Under the pieces are notes generated by a model, which made no database searches, was not told where the DNA came from, and saw only the letters and a list, made by a program, of their open reading frames with translations. 42,349 bases of DNA, from the NCBI GenBank assembly GCA_020850945.1, contig JADZDR010000012.1, positions 1-42,349 of the forward strand, read 5' to 3'. Numbering within the stretch: position 1 is the first letter of the stretch; each line of letters begins with the position of its first letter. Of this stretch, positions 26,959-36,247 are shown in pieces. This DNA comes from Acidimicrobiia bacterium. Lineage in GTDB: Bacteria; Actinomycetota; Acidimicrobiia; UBA2766. The position numbers and the translations under genes were made by a program.

Positions 26959-27002
26959 GTTGGGTGCGGTTTGTTGCGCATGCGCAACAAACCGCATCCA
27001 AC
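26959..27002. repeat. 44-bp loopless palindrome between the carboxylase stop and azlC
   Basis: The arms 26959-26980 and 26981-27002 are 22 bases each and pair in all but one position (26964 with 26997, a possible G-U pair in RNA). The centre is TTGCGCATGCGCAA. The right arm ends one base before the TAG of the carboxylase gene (27003-27005), and the left arm begins 29 bases upstream of the preferred azlC start. On the minus strand the hairpin is followed by AAAAG rather than a U tract, so an intrinsic terminator is not clear. An operator for azlCD is equally possible. Confidence 0.8.
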
Positions 27003-30000
27003 CTAGGACCCGAGGTCTCGCTCCATGCCGTCCTCGACAGCGCGGATCAGGCGCGGGCGCAGGTCGGCAACGGCCACGATGTCGTGCACCGATCCCACGT
27101 CGCGTGCACGCCCGATCGTGTGGATCGCGTCGAACTCCTCTGCGACCTCGCCCAGCTTCTCCGCCCGCACGCGGGCAGCCGTCTCGTCGAGACGCGCCAT
27201 GAGTGCCGCCTTCTCGGCCGCATCGGCATCCTCGAGCTCGGCCTCGAGCTCACGCACGCGCGGATCTGCCGAGGTACGGGCCCGCACCTCGCCCGCGAAC
27301 ACGACACCGGCGGCGGGGGCACCGCCGATCACCGACGCGAACGATCCCTCGACGGCCAGCACCTGCATGTTGTCGTGCAAGGCGTGTGAGAAGACGACGA
27401 AGGCGCCACCGTGGTAGCGCGAGACGACACAGAAGACGACAGGTCCGCGGAAGTTGACGACGGCTCGCCCTATCTCCGCCCCGTACTCGAGCTGGAGCTT
27501 GCGCATCGACTCGGGTGAGCCGTCGAACCCGGAGAGGTTCGCGAGGACGACGACGGGCCGGTTCCCAGACGCGGAGTTGAACGCCCGCGCGACCTTCTTC
27601 GACGACTGTGGGAAGAGCGTGCCGGCGGTCCACGTCTCCGGTCCGTCCGCGGGGTGGAATCCGTGCCGGGCAAGCGGTTTGGACTCGATGCCGATCAGGC
27701 ACACGGGATGGCCGCCGAGGTGCGCATCCCAGACCACGGCGGTCTCTGCATCCGCCATGTCGGGCCAGCGCTCGAGTGGCGCGCTGTCCTGATCCGTGAC
27801 CGCCCGCATGACGGCACGGATGTCGAAGGGCCGCTTGCGCTCCGCGTTGCGCTCGGCCGAGAAGACGTCGCCGATCGTCTCGAAGTCCTCACCGGGATGC
27901 GGGGAGAGGCGGACGTCCCGCGTCACGGGGTCGGTGCTGTGCATGTCCCGCGGGAAGTGCTCGCCGCGCGCGACATAGGTGTGGGCATAGTGCTCGAAGA
28001 GGATGCGGCACGCCGCCCGCAGGTCCGGCGCCCAGTACTGCGCCTGGCCGTCGGGACCCATGACCCGGTCATAGCCGCCGATCCCCAGGTTGTCCTCCGC
28101 ACTCACACCGCCGGAGAAGTCCAGCGACTGCTTGCCGGTGAGGACCATGGCGCCTTCGGGTGTCATCACGAGGATCCCGCGGGTGTGCATGAGCATCGTG
28201 GCCTCAGCGTTCCAGTAGGGCTGCGCGCCCACGTTGATGCCGTTCACGACCACGTTGATCTCACCGCCGGTCTGCGTGAAATCGACGATGCGCCGGAGCA
28301 CGCGGCTGATCCAGTCCATGTTCTCCGTGCCGGAGTCCATGGCGATGCGGGCCCCTGCCGAGACGGCATACCACTCGACGGGAACCGACCTCTCCTCGGC
28401 GAGATCGAGGGCTGCCAAGATCCGCCTGCACTCGGCTTCGGCCAGAGCCCCGAGCTGGCGCGTGGGGTCGCCGAGGAGGATCACGCGTTCGACGCCCTCG
28501 GCGTACTTCTCCGTGAAGTTGCGGACGAGTCCGCACACGATGCCCGCCTCGTTGCGACCGTAGGGCCGTGTGACGGGCACGAGACGTGTCCCGTCCGAGT
28601 CGAGGTCGTGCTCCTCGAACTCGCCCGGGGGAAGGTCGGAGTGCCGCGCGTCGCCCGCAGCCGCGAGCATCTCCACGATCTCGTACGGATACGTCGTGCC
28701 GTGGCTGCGTGTCGTCACGACCTTGCGGCGGTAGTCCGACAGGGGTAGGAGGGGTTCGGTCTTCGGTTCCGACCAGTGAAGCTCGATCCCGGAGTGGGCG
28801 GTGCTCGAGATCTCCACCGTCGCGTCCTCGAAACTGCCACCCAAACGCCGGAACCTACCGCGCAGCACGACCTTCTCGATCCCGAGACCCTCGGTGAGCG
28901 GCGCCCCCTTCAGGCTGAGGGCGTAGATCTCGTCACTCGAGATGTCGACCGGTGGCCAGATGTGGAGGAAGACGCGGTTCCAGTGGAGACGGCGGCCGGC
29001 GGGCCGCCGTGACTGGAAGATGCGGATCGCGGCGACGCACTCGTGCAGGACACGCTCGAAGTGCGGCATGCCGACGGCTCGCCCGGCCGCATCCCGGATC
29101 GGCGTCATGTCACGGACTTCAGCGAGTGCAAAGAGTCGCTCGTCCGCCTCGTTCTCACGTGCCACACCCCGGAAGAGCCACACGTCCTCGGACGACGGGA
29201 GGCGCTCGAGGTGGAAGTTGGTGAGCCTGTCGAGCTGGAGGCGGGTCGCCTGGGCGGGATGGATCCCCCGGTACTCGCGGCGTTCCCGCAAGCCGCCGTC
29301 GGAGTCGGGCACGAAGGTGTAGGGCTCGATGCTGTCGGGAGATCCCGGCGTCTTCCCGGTGCCGACAGCAACCGTGAGCCGGGTGGGTGTGCGGGCGAAG
29401 CGGACACTCTGCACGACGCCCGCGACGGTGCCGGCGTCTGGCGCGGGGCCGGCTTCGTCCTCGAGCAGTGTGAGGTCGATGACGATCTCACGCTCGGCCG
29501 GCAGGTCCGCTGTGAGGGCGGCGATGTGGGCGAGAACGGCCGCCATGTCCGTGTCCAGGCACACGGCCGTGACGACGTCCACACGGTCGTCGGCATCGCG
29601 GAGGTGGCAGCGCGCGAGGTCGGTGCCGCGTCCCACGCCTGATTCCGAGGTCACGAAGTCACAGAGGTCCTCACCCCGGTAGATGCGCCGTACGAGCATC
29701 TCGAGAAGGAGGTCCCGCTGCTCCTGCCTCTCCCACAGGGACGTGAGGAGGGGCCTGTCCACCTGGTAGGGGCTCTCCACGAGCGCGCCCATGTGCTCGT
29801 CCCGCGACGCGGTGGGCCCCTCCACGATCGCGACGAGATGCGCACGCGCATCCTCGATGGCACGCCGGCGGGCGGCGGCATAGAGCGGGCCGTCGACGAA
29901 CCGGAAGCGGACCTCGCGGGCGAGGTCCTCCACGGGCGGATGGCGCAACTCCGCAGCCGAGATGAGGCGGTCGAGGAGCATCGCGAACTTCGGGTCCCGG

Positions 30001-32579
30001 TTCGACCGTTCCGACGAGGGGAGCTCGAGGCGGCGTTCGAGGATGGCGAGGACGGCCGGCACGACTCCGTCGAGGTGCCGCTGTGCGCGGGCGATGCGGA
30101 AGAGCGCCTCCTCCAGGTCGGGATCCACCTCGAGATCCCCGACTCCGTATCGGGCGAGGGCACGTTCGAGCCCACGCATGAAGCGGTCCGGCAGGCCGGC
30201 GCCGTGCTGTTCGATGGAGCGGAGGTACTGGTTGAAGTGCTCCCGGGCTGCGCGCCGGGGTGACAGCACCCCGGGTACCCGCTCGGGGCGGTGACGCGAC
30301 AGCACACACATGTCCGCGAAGGCCTCGAGGACTTCGAGCTCTGCCCGCCGTGTCGCGGGATCGTCGACGGGCAAGTCGCGGACGAGCGACGCGTACGATT
30401 CCACGGCCACGCCTGCCTCTCCGTCGGTCACGTCGTAGCCCGAGGCATGGGCCGCCATGTCAGCGAGCGCCCGCAGGCATCTGTCCCGCACGGTCGGCGC
30501 CTCACTCGCGGTCTCGCCGGTGGGCGAGGTGAGCTCACCCGCCGGCTTCGCGGTCTGGCTGCGGTCCACGGATTCGAGGCGGACGAGTGCCGACCCCGCG
30601 TCGACCTGATCGTTCGCCGCCGTCAGGACCTCCCGCACGCGGCCGGCGAACGGGGCCGCCACGGCGAGCTCCATCTTCATCGACTCGAGGACGGCGACGC
30701 GCTCGCCTTCCCGCACCACGTCGCCCTCAACCACGCACACCGTGACGACGACACCCGGCGCCGGTGCCCGCAGCGTCGCCCCGTCGTCGCGCCCGATCGT
30801 GTGCGGGGCGCCGTCCACCTCGACGATCAGCTTCATTCCCTGCGCCACCGCCACGGTCCGGAATGTCGCACCGAGCAGAGTGACGCGGCGTTCGTACGCA
30901 CCGAGGCGCGTCACCTGCGTCTCGTACGTCTGCCCGCCGAGGGTCACGCGGAACCTGTCCCCACCCCGCTGTTGCACACGACCCCGATACGTGGCGCCTC
31001 GATGACGCAGCTCGACATCCCGTCCGACGGCCTCGTCGAGAGTGGCTCGTCCCCGCACGGCACCGGACAGGAACCGTGTGCGTTCGGCTTCCGTCTCGGT
31101 GTCGTACACCTCGATCGCGGCCTGCACGAGGGCGACGGTGGCGAGTCGGACGTCGCCCGTGAGGTCCTCCCCCGCCACTGCTGCCTTGTCGAGCCAGCGG
31201 ATGTCCGCTGTGCCCTCGACGACGCGCGGGTGCGCGGCCAGGTGGAGGAGGAGTCCCTTGTTGGTGGCTCCTCCCTCGATCACGACGGACGTCTCGGCCA
31301 GCGCCCGCCTCAGACGGGCGAGCGACTCGTCACGACTGGCACCCCAGGCGACGATCTTGGCGATCATGGAATCGAACTCGGCGGGGACGGAGTCGCCCGC
31401 CGTCACCCCCGCGTCGACACGGATCCCGGGTCCGGCCGGCGCCCGGAACAAGGCGACACGGCCGGGTGCAGGCGCGAATGCGTTGTCGGGGTCCTCTGCG
31501 CAGAGGCGCACCTCGACGGCATGGCCCCGCGGGCGGGGGGGCTCACCGACGAGGGAACCGCCCGCTGCCAAGCGCATCTGCAGGCGAACGAGGTCGAGGC
31601 CGGTCACGGCCTCGGTCACGGTGTGCTCGACTTGGAGGCGGGCGTTCACCTCCATGAAGGCGAACGCGTCGGTCGCGGGGTCGTAGAGGAACTCCACGGT
31701 CCCGACACCCGCGTACCCGGACACCTCGGCGATGCGGACGGCGGCACGGGCGAGGTCGCCCTCGCGATCGGGCGTGAGCGCGGTCGACGCCGATTCCTCG
31801 AGGACCTTCTGGTGGCGACGCTGCACACTGCAGTCCCGGACTCCCACGGCCCAGACCGTCCCCTGTACGTCCGCGGCGATCTGCACCTCGACGTGCCGGG
31901 CCGCGCCCATCGCCCTCTCGATGAAGACCCGCGCGTCGCCGAATGCCGCCTCCGCCTCTTGACGTGCCCGCACGAACGCCTCGTCGAGCTCGGTCTCGTC
32001 GCGTACGAGGCGGATGCCGCGACCGCCTCCACCCGCCGCTGCCTTCACGACTACGGGATACCCGAGGCGTGCCGCGTGGTAGCGGGCCTCCGCCTCTGTC
32101 TCGACGACTCCTCCACTCCAGGGGACGACGGGAACCTCGGCCTTCTCGGCGAGCTCCTTGCTGCTCACCTTGTCGCCGAGGACACGCATGACATGGGGGG
32201 GAGGACCCATGAACGTGATGCCGTGCCGGGCGCAGAGCTCGGCGAACTCGGCGTTCTCGGCGAGGAAACCCCACCCGGGCCAGACGGCATCCGCTCCGCT
32301 CGCGAGGAGGGCGGCCTCCATGCGACGCAGATCGACGTACACGCTGTGGCGCCGCCCCGTGCGATCGTCGGCCAGGAAGGGCGCCCCGAGGGCGTGCGCC
32401 CGGTCTGCTTCGCGCACGAACATGGCGTGGGCATCGGGTTGCGTGTAGAGGGCGACCGTCTCGTAGGCCGTTCCGTTCTCGGCGTTCTCGTCCCGCACGG
32501 CCCGGATGAGGCGCATCGCAGCCTCACCTCGGTTCGCTATCGCTATGCGGCTGAAGGCTGGTTCGGGTCTCGGGTTCAT
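27003..32579 (-). CDS. Giant single-chain acyl-CoA carboxylase (BC-BCCP-CT)
   Basis: The protein has 1858 residues and joins all parts of a biotin-dependent carboxylase. Biotin carboxylase is at about 8-470, with IAIANRGEAAMRLIRA, the ATP-grasp loop AAAGGGGRGIRLV (180-192), and MEVNARLQVEHTVTEA (309-324). A biotin-carrier domain lies at about 600-670, with the biotinylated Lys at K635 in VLESMKMEL. A long central region (about 675-1340) has no catalytic motif, and a carboxyltransferase fills about 1350-1858 (SAGARIAMDSG, RPVVVLANLSGFDGS, VEGSFASVIGGAPAAGVVFAGEV). The order and spacing resemble eukaryotic ACC more than the separate bacterial subunits. It should make malonyl-CoA or a related product for lipid synthesis. 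The ATG at 32579 is preferred to a GTG at 32696. Confidence 0.92.
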   Translation of the reverse strand: MNPRPEPAFSRIAIANRGEAAMRLIRAVRDENAENGTAYETVALYTQPDAHAMFVREADRAHALGAPFLADDRTGRRHSVYVDLRRMEAALLASGADAVWPGWGFLAENAEFAELCARHGITFMGPPPHVMRVLGDKVSSKELAEKAEVPVVPWSGGVVETEAEARYHAARLGYPVVVKAAAGGGGRGIRLVRDETELDEAFVRARQEAEAAFGDARVFIERAMGAARHVEVQIAADVQGTVWAVGVRDCSVQRRHQKVLEESASTALTPDREGDLARAAVRIAEVSGYAGVGTVEFLYDPATDAFAFMEVNARLQVEHTVTEAVTGLDLVRLQMRLAAGGSLVGEPPRPRGHAVEVRLCAEDPDNAFAPAPGRVALFRAPAGPGIRVDAGVTAGDSVPAEFDSMIAKIVAWGASRDESLARLRRALAETSVVIEGGATNKGLLLHLAAHPRVVEGTADIRWLDKAAVAGEDLTGDVRLATVALVQAAIEVYDTETEAERTRFLSGAVRGRATLDEAVGRDVELRHRGATYRGRVQQRGGDRFRVTLGGQTYETQVTRLGAYERRVTLLGATFRTVAVAQGMKLIVEVDGAPHTIGRDDGATLRAPAPGVVVTVCVVEGDVVREGERVAVLESMKMELAVAAPFAGRVREVLTAANDQVDAGSALVRLESVDRSQTAKPAGELTSPTGETASEAPTVRDRCLRALADMAAHASGYDVTDGEAGVAVESYASLVRDLPVDDPATRRAELEVLEAFADMCVLSRHRPERVPGVLSPRRAAREHFNQYLRSIEQHGAGLPDRFMRGLERALARYGVGDLEVDPDLEEALFRIARAQRHLDGVVPAVLAILERRLELPSSERSNRDPKFAMLLDRLISAAELRHPPVEDLAREVRFRFVDGPLYAAARRRAIEDARAHLVAIVEGPTASRDEHMGALVESPYQVDRPLLTSLWERQEQRDLLLEMLVRRIYRGEDLCDFVTSESGVGRGTDLARCHLRDADDRVDVVTAVCLDTDMAAVLAHIAALTADLPAEREIVIDLTLLEDEAGPAPDAGTVAGVVQSVRFARTPTRLTVAVGTGKTPGSPDSIEPYTFVPDSDGGLRERREYRGIHPAQATRLQLDRLTNFHLERLPSSEDVWLFRGVARENEADERLFALAEVRDMTPIRDAAGRAVGMPHFERVLHECVAAIRIFQSRRPAGRRLHWNRVFLHIWPPVDISSDEIYALSLKGAPLTEGLGIEKVVLRGRFRRLGGSFEDATVEISSTAHSGIELHWSEPKTEPLLPLSDYRRKVVTTRSHGTTYPYEIVEMLAAAGDARHSDLPPGEFEEHDLDSDGTRLVPVTRPYGRNEAGIVCGLVRNFTEKYAEGVERVILLGDPTRQLGALAEAECRRILAALDLAEERSVPVEWYAVSAGARIAMDSGTENMDWISRVLRRIVDFTQTGGEINVVVNGINVGAQPYWNAEATMLMHTRGILVMTPEGAMVLTGKQSLDFSGGVSAEDNLGIGGYDRVMGPDGQAQYWAPDLRAACRILFEHYAHTYVARGEHFPRDMHSTDPVTRDVRLSPHPGEDFETIGDVFSAERNAERKRPFDIRAVMRAVTDQDSAPLERWPDMADAETAVVWDAHLGGHPVCLIGIESKPLARHGFHPADGPETWTAGTLFPQSSKKVARAFNSASGNRPVVVLANLSGFDGSPESMRKLQLEYGAEIGRAVVNFRGPVVFCVVSRYHGGAFVVFSHALHDNMQVLAVEGSFASVIGGAPAAGVVFAGEVRARTSADPRVRELEAELEDADAAEKAALMARLDETAARVRAEKLGEVAEEFDAIHTIGRARDVGSVHDIVAVADLRPRLIRAVEDGMERDLGS

Positions 32580-32720
32580 CCGGTCGAGCTTGTCGGGATT
32601 GCGTTCGTGTTGCGGCGAGGCCGGGACTCCGACCGCCGGGTCCACCACCTCGTTACACCCCCAAGCACCTCTCCCCCTGACAGGAAGATTCGACACACGC
32701 GGCCGATCCCTTGCCCGTCC

Positions 32721-33428
32721 TCAGGAGGGCGCATTGTCGTGATCCGTGATCCCACCGAAACGGCGATCACGCTGCTGGTATCGGGCGATGGCCTCGAAGA
32801 GGTGGCGGCGCCGGAAGTCCGGCCAGAGGGTCCGGGGGAACATGAGCTCGCTGTAGGCACTCTCCCACAGGAGGAAGTTGCTGAGCCGCTGCTCCCCGCT
32901 CGACCTGAGGACGAGATCCGGATCGGGCATGTCGGGGAAGTAGAGGTGCCTGCGAATTGTCTGTTCCGTGATCCGTGCCGGGTCGAGGCTGCCTGCCGCC
33001 ACGTCGGCGGCGATCTCACGCACGGCGTCCACGATCTCGGCCCGGCCGCCGTAGTTGAAGCAGAAGCAGAGCGTCATGCGCCTGTTGCGCCGTGTCATCT
33101 CCTCGGTCTCGGCGATCGTGTCGAGGACCTCCTTGGGAACGGGGCGCCCCCGCCGGCCGAGGAAGCGGATACGGATGCCCTTCGCGTGCGCCTCCTCGCG
33201 ACGCGAGAGGAGGATGTCGCGGTTGAACCAGATGAGGAACTCGACCTCGGCTTTGGGTCTGCGCCAGTTCTCCGTGGAGAACACGAACGTCGAGAGCCAC
33301 TCGATCCCGAGATCGAGGCCGCCGTCGACGACGTCCCAGAGGGCGTGCTCGCCTCTGCGATGCCCCTCCGTGCGGTCGAGCTCACGTCGCTCCGCCCAGC
33401 GCCCGTTGCCGTCGAGGATCATGGCCAC
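32721..33428 (-). CDS. uppS: Isoprenyl transferase (undecaprenyl diphosphate synthase type)
   Basis: Cis-prenyltransferase blocks are clear: MILDGNGRWAE, GHRRGEHAL, STFVFSTENWRRP, FNYGGRAEIVDA, and RSSGEQRLSNFLLWESAYSEL. The enzyme adds isopentenyl units to build the polyprenyl carrier for cell-wall synthesis. From the GTG at 33428 it would be 235 residues. The same frame upstream reads SLPRH before VAMILDGNG, and PxHVA is the family consensus, so the real protein probably starts earlier. No ATG, GTG or TTG exists between an in-frame stop and 33428. The CTG at 33500 is the only plausible earlier start and would give 259 residues with a 49-base overlap with recO. Confidence 0.93.
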   Translation of the reverse strand: MAMILDGNGRWAERRELDRTEGHRRGEHALWDVVDGGLDLGIEWLSTFVFSTENWRRPKAEVEFLIWFNRDILLSRREEAHAKGIRIRFLGRRGRPVPKEVLDTIAETEEMTRRNRRMTLCFCFNYGGRAEIVDAVREIAADVAAGSLDPARITEQTIRRHLYFPDMPDPDLVLRSSGEQRLSNFLLWESAYSELMFPRTLWPDFRRRHLFEAIARYQQRDRRFGGITDHDNAPS

Positions 33429-33451
33429 GTGCCGGGGGAGGCTCCCGGCGT

Positions 33452-34213
33452 CTATCCCGTAGCGTGCGCAGATCTCGTCGCGATCGATGGGGGCCTCCAG
33501 CGCAGGGTCTTCAAGCGGCGTTCGAGATGGTACTCAACGACTCTCTGCACGAGGCCGTCCACCCCGAATGTCGGTACGTCGTCGATATCGTCGAAGCGGG
33601 TCTCCCACAAGGCGCGCAGAACATCGATGTCGGCGGCATCGACACGGGGGGTGCCGGCCGCGGCGCACGTTCCACAGACGAGCCCGCCGTCGTCGAAGGA
33701 GAAGGCCCTGAGCCCCTCACGCCCGCCGCAGGAGACGCAGGCGCTCAAGCCGGGCGCGAAGCCCGTGACACCGAGGAGCTTGAGGAGGAAGGCGGGGCGG
33801 AGCGAGTGGGGAACGGGCCGGCCCTGTGCGACACGGGCCTCGAGTGTCGCGAGGCCGGCCAGGAGCATGCGGTGGAGACGGTCGTTCGTGACGCCCTCGA
33901 CGGCCACCTGTTCGGTTGCCTCGCACATGATCTGGGCGAGCGCGTACGCGTCGTAGTCGTGCCTGATCGAGGCATGCCCCGCGATCAACTCGGCCTGCGA
34001 GATCGTCTGCAGGTCGCTGCGGCCCTCCCAGATCTGAAGGTCGGCATGGGCGAACTGGTCGAGGCGGGCACCGAAGCGGCTCTTCGTGCGCCGTACCCCT
34101 TTCGCGACGGCACGCACGAGGCCGTGCTCGCGTGTGAACAGGGCGACGATCCGGTCCGCTTCGGCCAGCCGGAACGAGCGGAGCACGACGGCACTGTCCC
34201 TGTAGAGGCCCAT
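33452..34213 (-). CDS. recO: DNA repair protein RecO
   Basis: The protein has 253 residues. The N-terminal OB-fold begins MGLYRDSAVVLRSFRLAEADRIVALFTREHGLVRAVAKGVR. A helical domain follows, with a zinc-type Cys cluster, CVSCGG and VCGTCA, about 20 residues apart. RecO loads RecA on gapped DNA in the RecFOR pathway. The frame is open further upstream to 34549, but the ATG at 34213 gives the exact family start. Its end lies just before uppS, the common recO-uppS order. Confidence 0.92.
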   Translation of the reverse strand: MGLYRDSAVVLRSFRLAEADRIVALFTREHGLVRAVAKGVRRTKSRFGARLDQFAHADLQIWEGRSDLQTISQAELIAGHASIRHDYDAYALAQIMCEATEQVAVEGVTNDRLHRMLLAGLATLEARVAQGRPVPHSLRPAFLLKLLGVTGFAPGLSACVSCGGREGLRAFSFDDGGLVCGTCAAAGTPRVDAADIDVLRALWETRFDDIDDVPTFGVDGLVQRVVEYHLERRLKTLRWRPPSIATRSAHATG

Positions 34214-34376
34214 CGGCCCGAAGTTACACGCATGTAGCCCGAGTCGCACCGAGGGCAGACTTGAACGGCGGGAGGGGTCAAGTGCATCATCGTGTGGGAC
34301 CCCGCTGTGGGAGGTGGGGGGCACAGCGCCGACGGGAAGCCTCGACAGGGACTTCCTCGAGATGGGCAGGGTGGCA

Positions 34377-35549
34377 ATGCAGCCGTCGACATGGCAGCCG
34401 GATCCGTGGATCCGCGGGGTGGGAGAGCTACCGACGACGCCGTCGGGCGGTCCCGCCGTGGGTGGAACGCCGCCGGGTGCACGACCGGGGTTGGGCTCCC
34501 TCCTGTTCCAGGGGATACGGGGCTTCTTGCGCAAGTTCTTCGCCTTCACCGGTATCGCCCTCCTCGAGGTCGGAATCGTCGCCGGCCTCCTCTACGGAGC
34601 CTGGGCCCTCGTGGCCTGGATCACCGATGCCGACACCTTGACCGCATTCGGTCAGCGGCCTGACAACTCCACGCTCGTCACCGTCGTCACAACCATCGCG
34701 TCTGCCCTCGTCCTGCTCGTGGTCGTCGTGCTCACGGCCCAACGGGCCGCGCTCGCTCTCGATGCCGCCTCAGGGCGCCGCTTCGGCAGCCTCCGGGCGC
34801 TGCGCGCCTTGCCCCTGTTCCTCGCATGGACAGCGGTCGTCGTCGCACCCTTCGTCGTGATCCTCGTCGTCGAGGGCAGACTCGGCGAGCCCGCCGTCCA
34901 TGTCGCACTCGTCACGGGGGCCCTTGTCGATCCCGCCCGCACCTTCCTCAGCGCCGTCTCGTGGGACCTGGGGATCCCGTTCATCGCCTCCATCGTGTGG
35001 ATCGGTGGGCTCGGCTTCGGGCCGCTCTGCGTCCTCGACGGGAAGGGGAACCCCATCGGGCACAACTTCGCCCTCATCGTGTCCTCTCCCGTCGTGTACG
35101 CCGTCGTCGCCGCGTTCACGCTCGGTGCCGTCTGGGGGCTGGGTGAGGGGGCGATGCGTTCGATCGGATATCTGACCCGCGTCACACTCGATTCCGTCGT
35201 CGTCAACCCGACCCGGGCCGCCGCCCATGTGCCCGCGTGGACCGTGCTCGCCGTGTGGATCGCCTTCCTCGTCGCGATCCAACTCGTCTACGACTTCGCG
35301 CTCTGCGTCCTCGCCGCCGTCTACAGGAGTCGTATCCCGGCCGAATCGCCACACGCCGACCCGCGCGGTCCAGCTTTCCCGCTCGAACATGTCGTGCCGA
35401 CGGATCCCCTCGCCGTCACGGCACCTCTCATCGGCGCGGTCCCGACGTTCGGCCACAGCGACGGGCTCGAACCCGTGTGGGTGACGCCTCCCACGCCGCC
35501 GCGGCCCCCCACGCCGCCACGGCCGCCGTCGCCACCTGCCGGTCAGTAG
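34377..35549 (+). CDS. Multi-pass membrane protein with proline-rich C terminus
   Basis: The protein has about 390 residues. A Pro/Gly-rich N terminus is followed by six or so helices: FTGIALLEVGIVAGLLYGAW, VVTTIASALVLLVVVVLT, PLFLAWTAVVVAPFVVILVV, FIASIVWIGGLGFGP, SSPVVYAVVAAFTLGAVWGL and VLAVWIAFLVAIQLVYDFAL. The tail ends with PPTPPRPPTPPRPPSPP. No family was recognised. The ATG at 34377 is preceded by GGGCAGGG. A GTG at 34314 and an ATG at 34362 are alternatives. It is divergent from recO with about 160 bases between starts. Confidence 0.7.
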   Translation: MQPSTWQPDPWIRGVGELPTTPSGGPAVGGTPPGARPGLGSLLFQGIRGFLRKFFAFTGIALLEVGIVAGLLYGAWALVAWITDADTLTAFGQRPDNSTLVTVVTTIASALVLLVVVVLTAQRAALALDAASGRRFGSLRALRALPLFLAWTAVVVAPFVVILVVEGRLGEPAVHVALVTGALVDPARTFLSAVSWDLGIPFIASIVWIGGLGFGPLCVLDGKGNPIGHNFALIVSSPVVYAVVAAFTLGAVWGLGEGAMRSIGYLTRVTLDSVVVNPTRAAAHVPAWTVLAVWIAFLVAIQLVYDFALCVLAAVYRSRIPAESPHADPRGPAFPLEHVVPTDPLAVTAPLIGAVPTFGHSDGLEPVWVTPPTPPRPPTPPRPPSPPAGQ

Positions 35550-36247
35550 CCCCGGTCAATCACCTCGGGACGAAGAGGGGGGCCGTGGACTTCGCCTTGC
35601 GCATGCTGGCGGCCGAACCCCTCGACCTGGACGGCGCGCGGGGCCCGCGGGGTTCGGGATGGGAGGGCGACCCCGACCTCGGCGTGGATCGAGTTCCTCC
35701 GGGACACCGGCAGTGCAACCTGCGGGCGCCCCCGACGGAGCCCATCTCGACAGCCTGAGACGTCTCCTCGCGAGGGCGACGGTTCTCGAGACGGGCCCGG
35801 TCGACCACGAGCGTGCCGCCGCTTTCGACAGGCAGTGCCGACGAGAGGGTGAGAGCGCATCGACCGACCGGGTTGTCGCTGTCGGTGCGTCCGCCGTTGG
35901 TCCAGTAGACGATGTGGTGGATGCGGAGTCGGCGGGTGCGGTCACAGCCGGGCCAGCGACATGTCATGTCGCGTGCCACGATCGTGCGTGAGATGGGGGC
36001 GGGTACGGATCGTTGTGTACGGCCCAGACCGCTACGCCATCCAGCCCCGACACGCAAGCAATTCCTCGCACCAATCTCATCCCGGGCACGCTGCCTGCCA
36101 TCGCTCACCTTGCAAACGTTCCTCCGCGCCGAAGCCGACGAGAACGCGGACGGCCCGTGTACGCACCGCTGGCCTACGTCTTCGAGTCTGACCCCCTCCC
36201 CGGCCAGGTCACATCGTGCCAGTCTCTCGTCCCACGGTACGGACGCC
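35550..36247. other. Gene-poor stretch with one decayed gene fragment
   Basis: No complete gene was found between the membrane protein gene and trmO. The only recognisable coding trace is the HNH fragment at 35863-36003. The rest shows no repeat, RNA gene or clear promoter. Confidence 0.6.
35863..36003 (-). pseudogene. Remnant of an HNH endonuclease (DUF222/13E12 type)
   Basis: About 47 codons read PISRTIVARDMTCRWPGCDRT, then RLRIHHIVYWTNGGRTDSDN. This is the core of the HNH nuclease domain found at the end of actinobacterial DUF222 proteins (RDGGCRFPGCD, HHIVHWADGG, TDLDN). After this the expected LCxxHH block is missing, and neighbouring frames show only faint traces, so a frameshift or decay has occurred. 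The whole DUF222 N-terminal part is absent. Such genes are often multicopy and mobile, so this is probably a dead copy. Confidence 0.7.

Noticed and set aside
26931-26990. N-terminal extension of AzlC from ATG 26990 or 26981
   Set aside because: The extra residues are polar, encoded by the palindrome, and unlike the family N terminus.
30291-33956. Very long plus-strand open frame antisense to the carboxylase, uppS and recO genes
   Set aside because: Its translation is rich in His, Arg, Gly and Asp with no domain and mirrors three well-supported minus-strand genes. It is the usual high-GC shadow.
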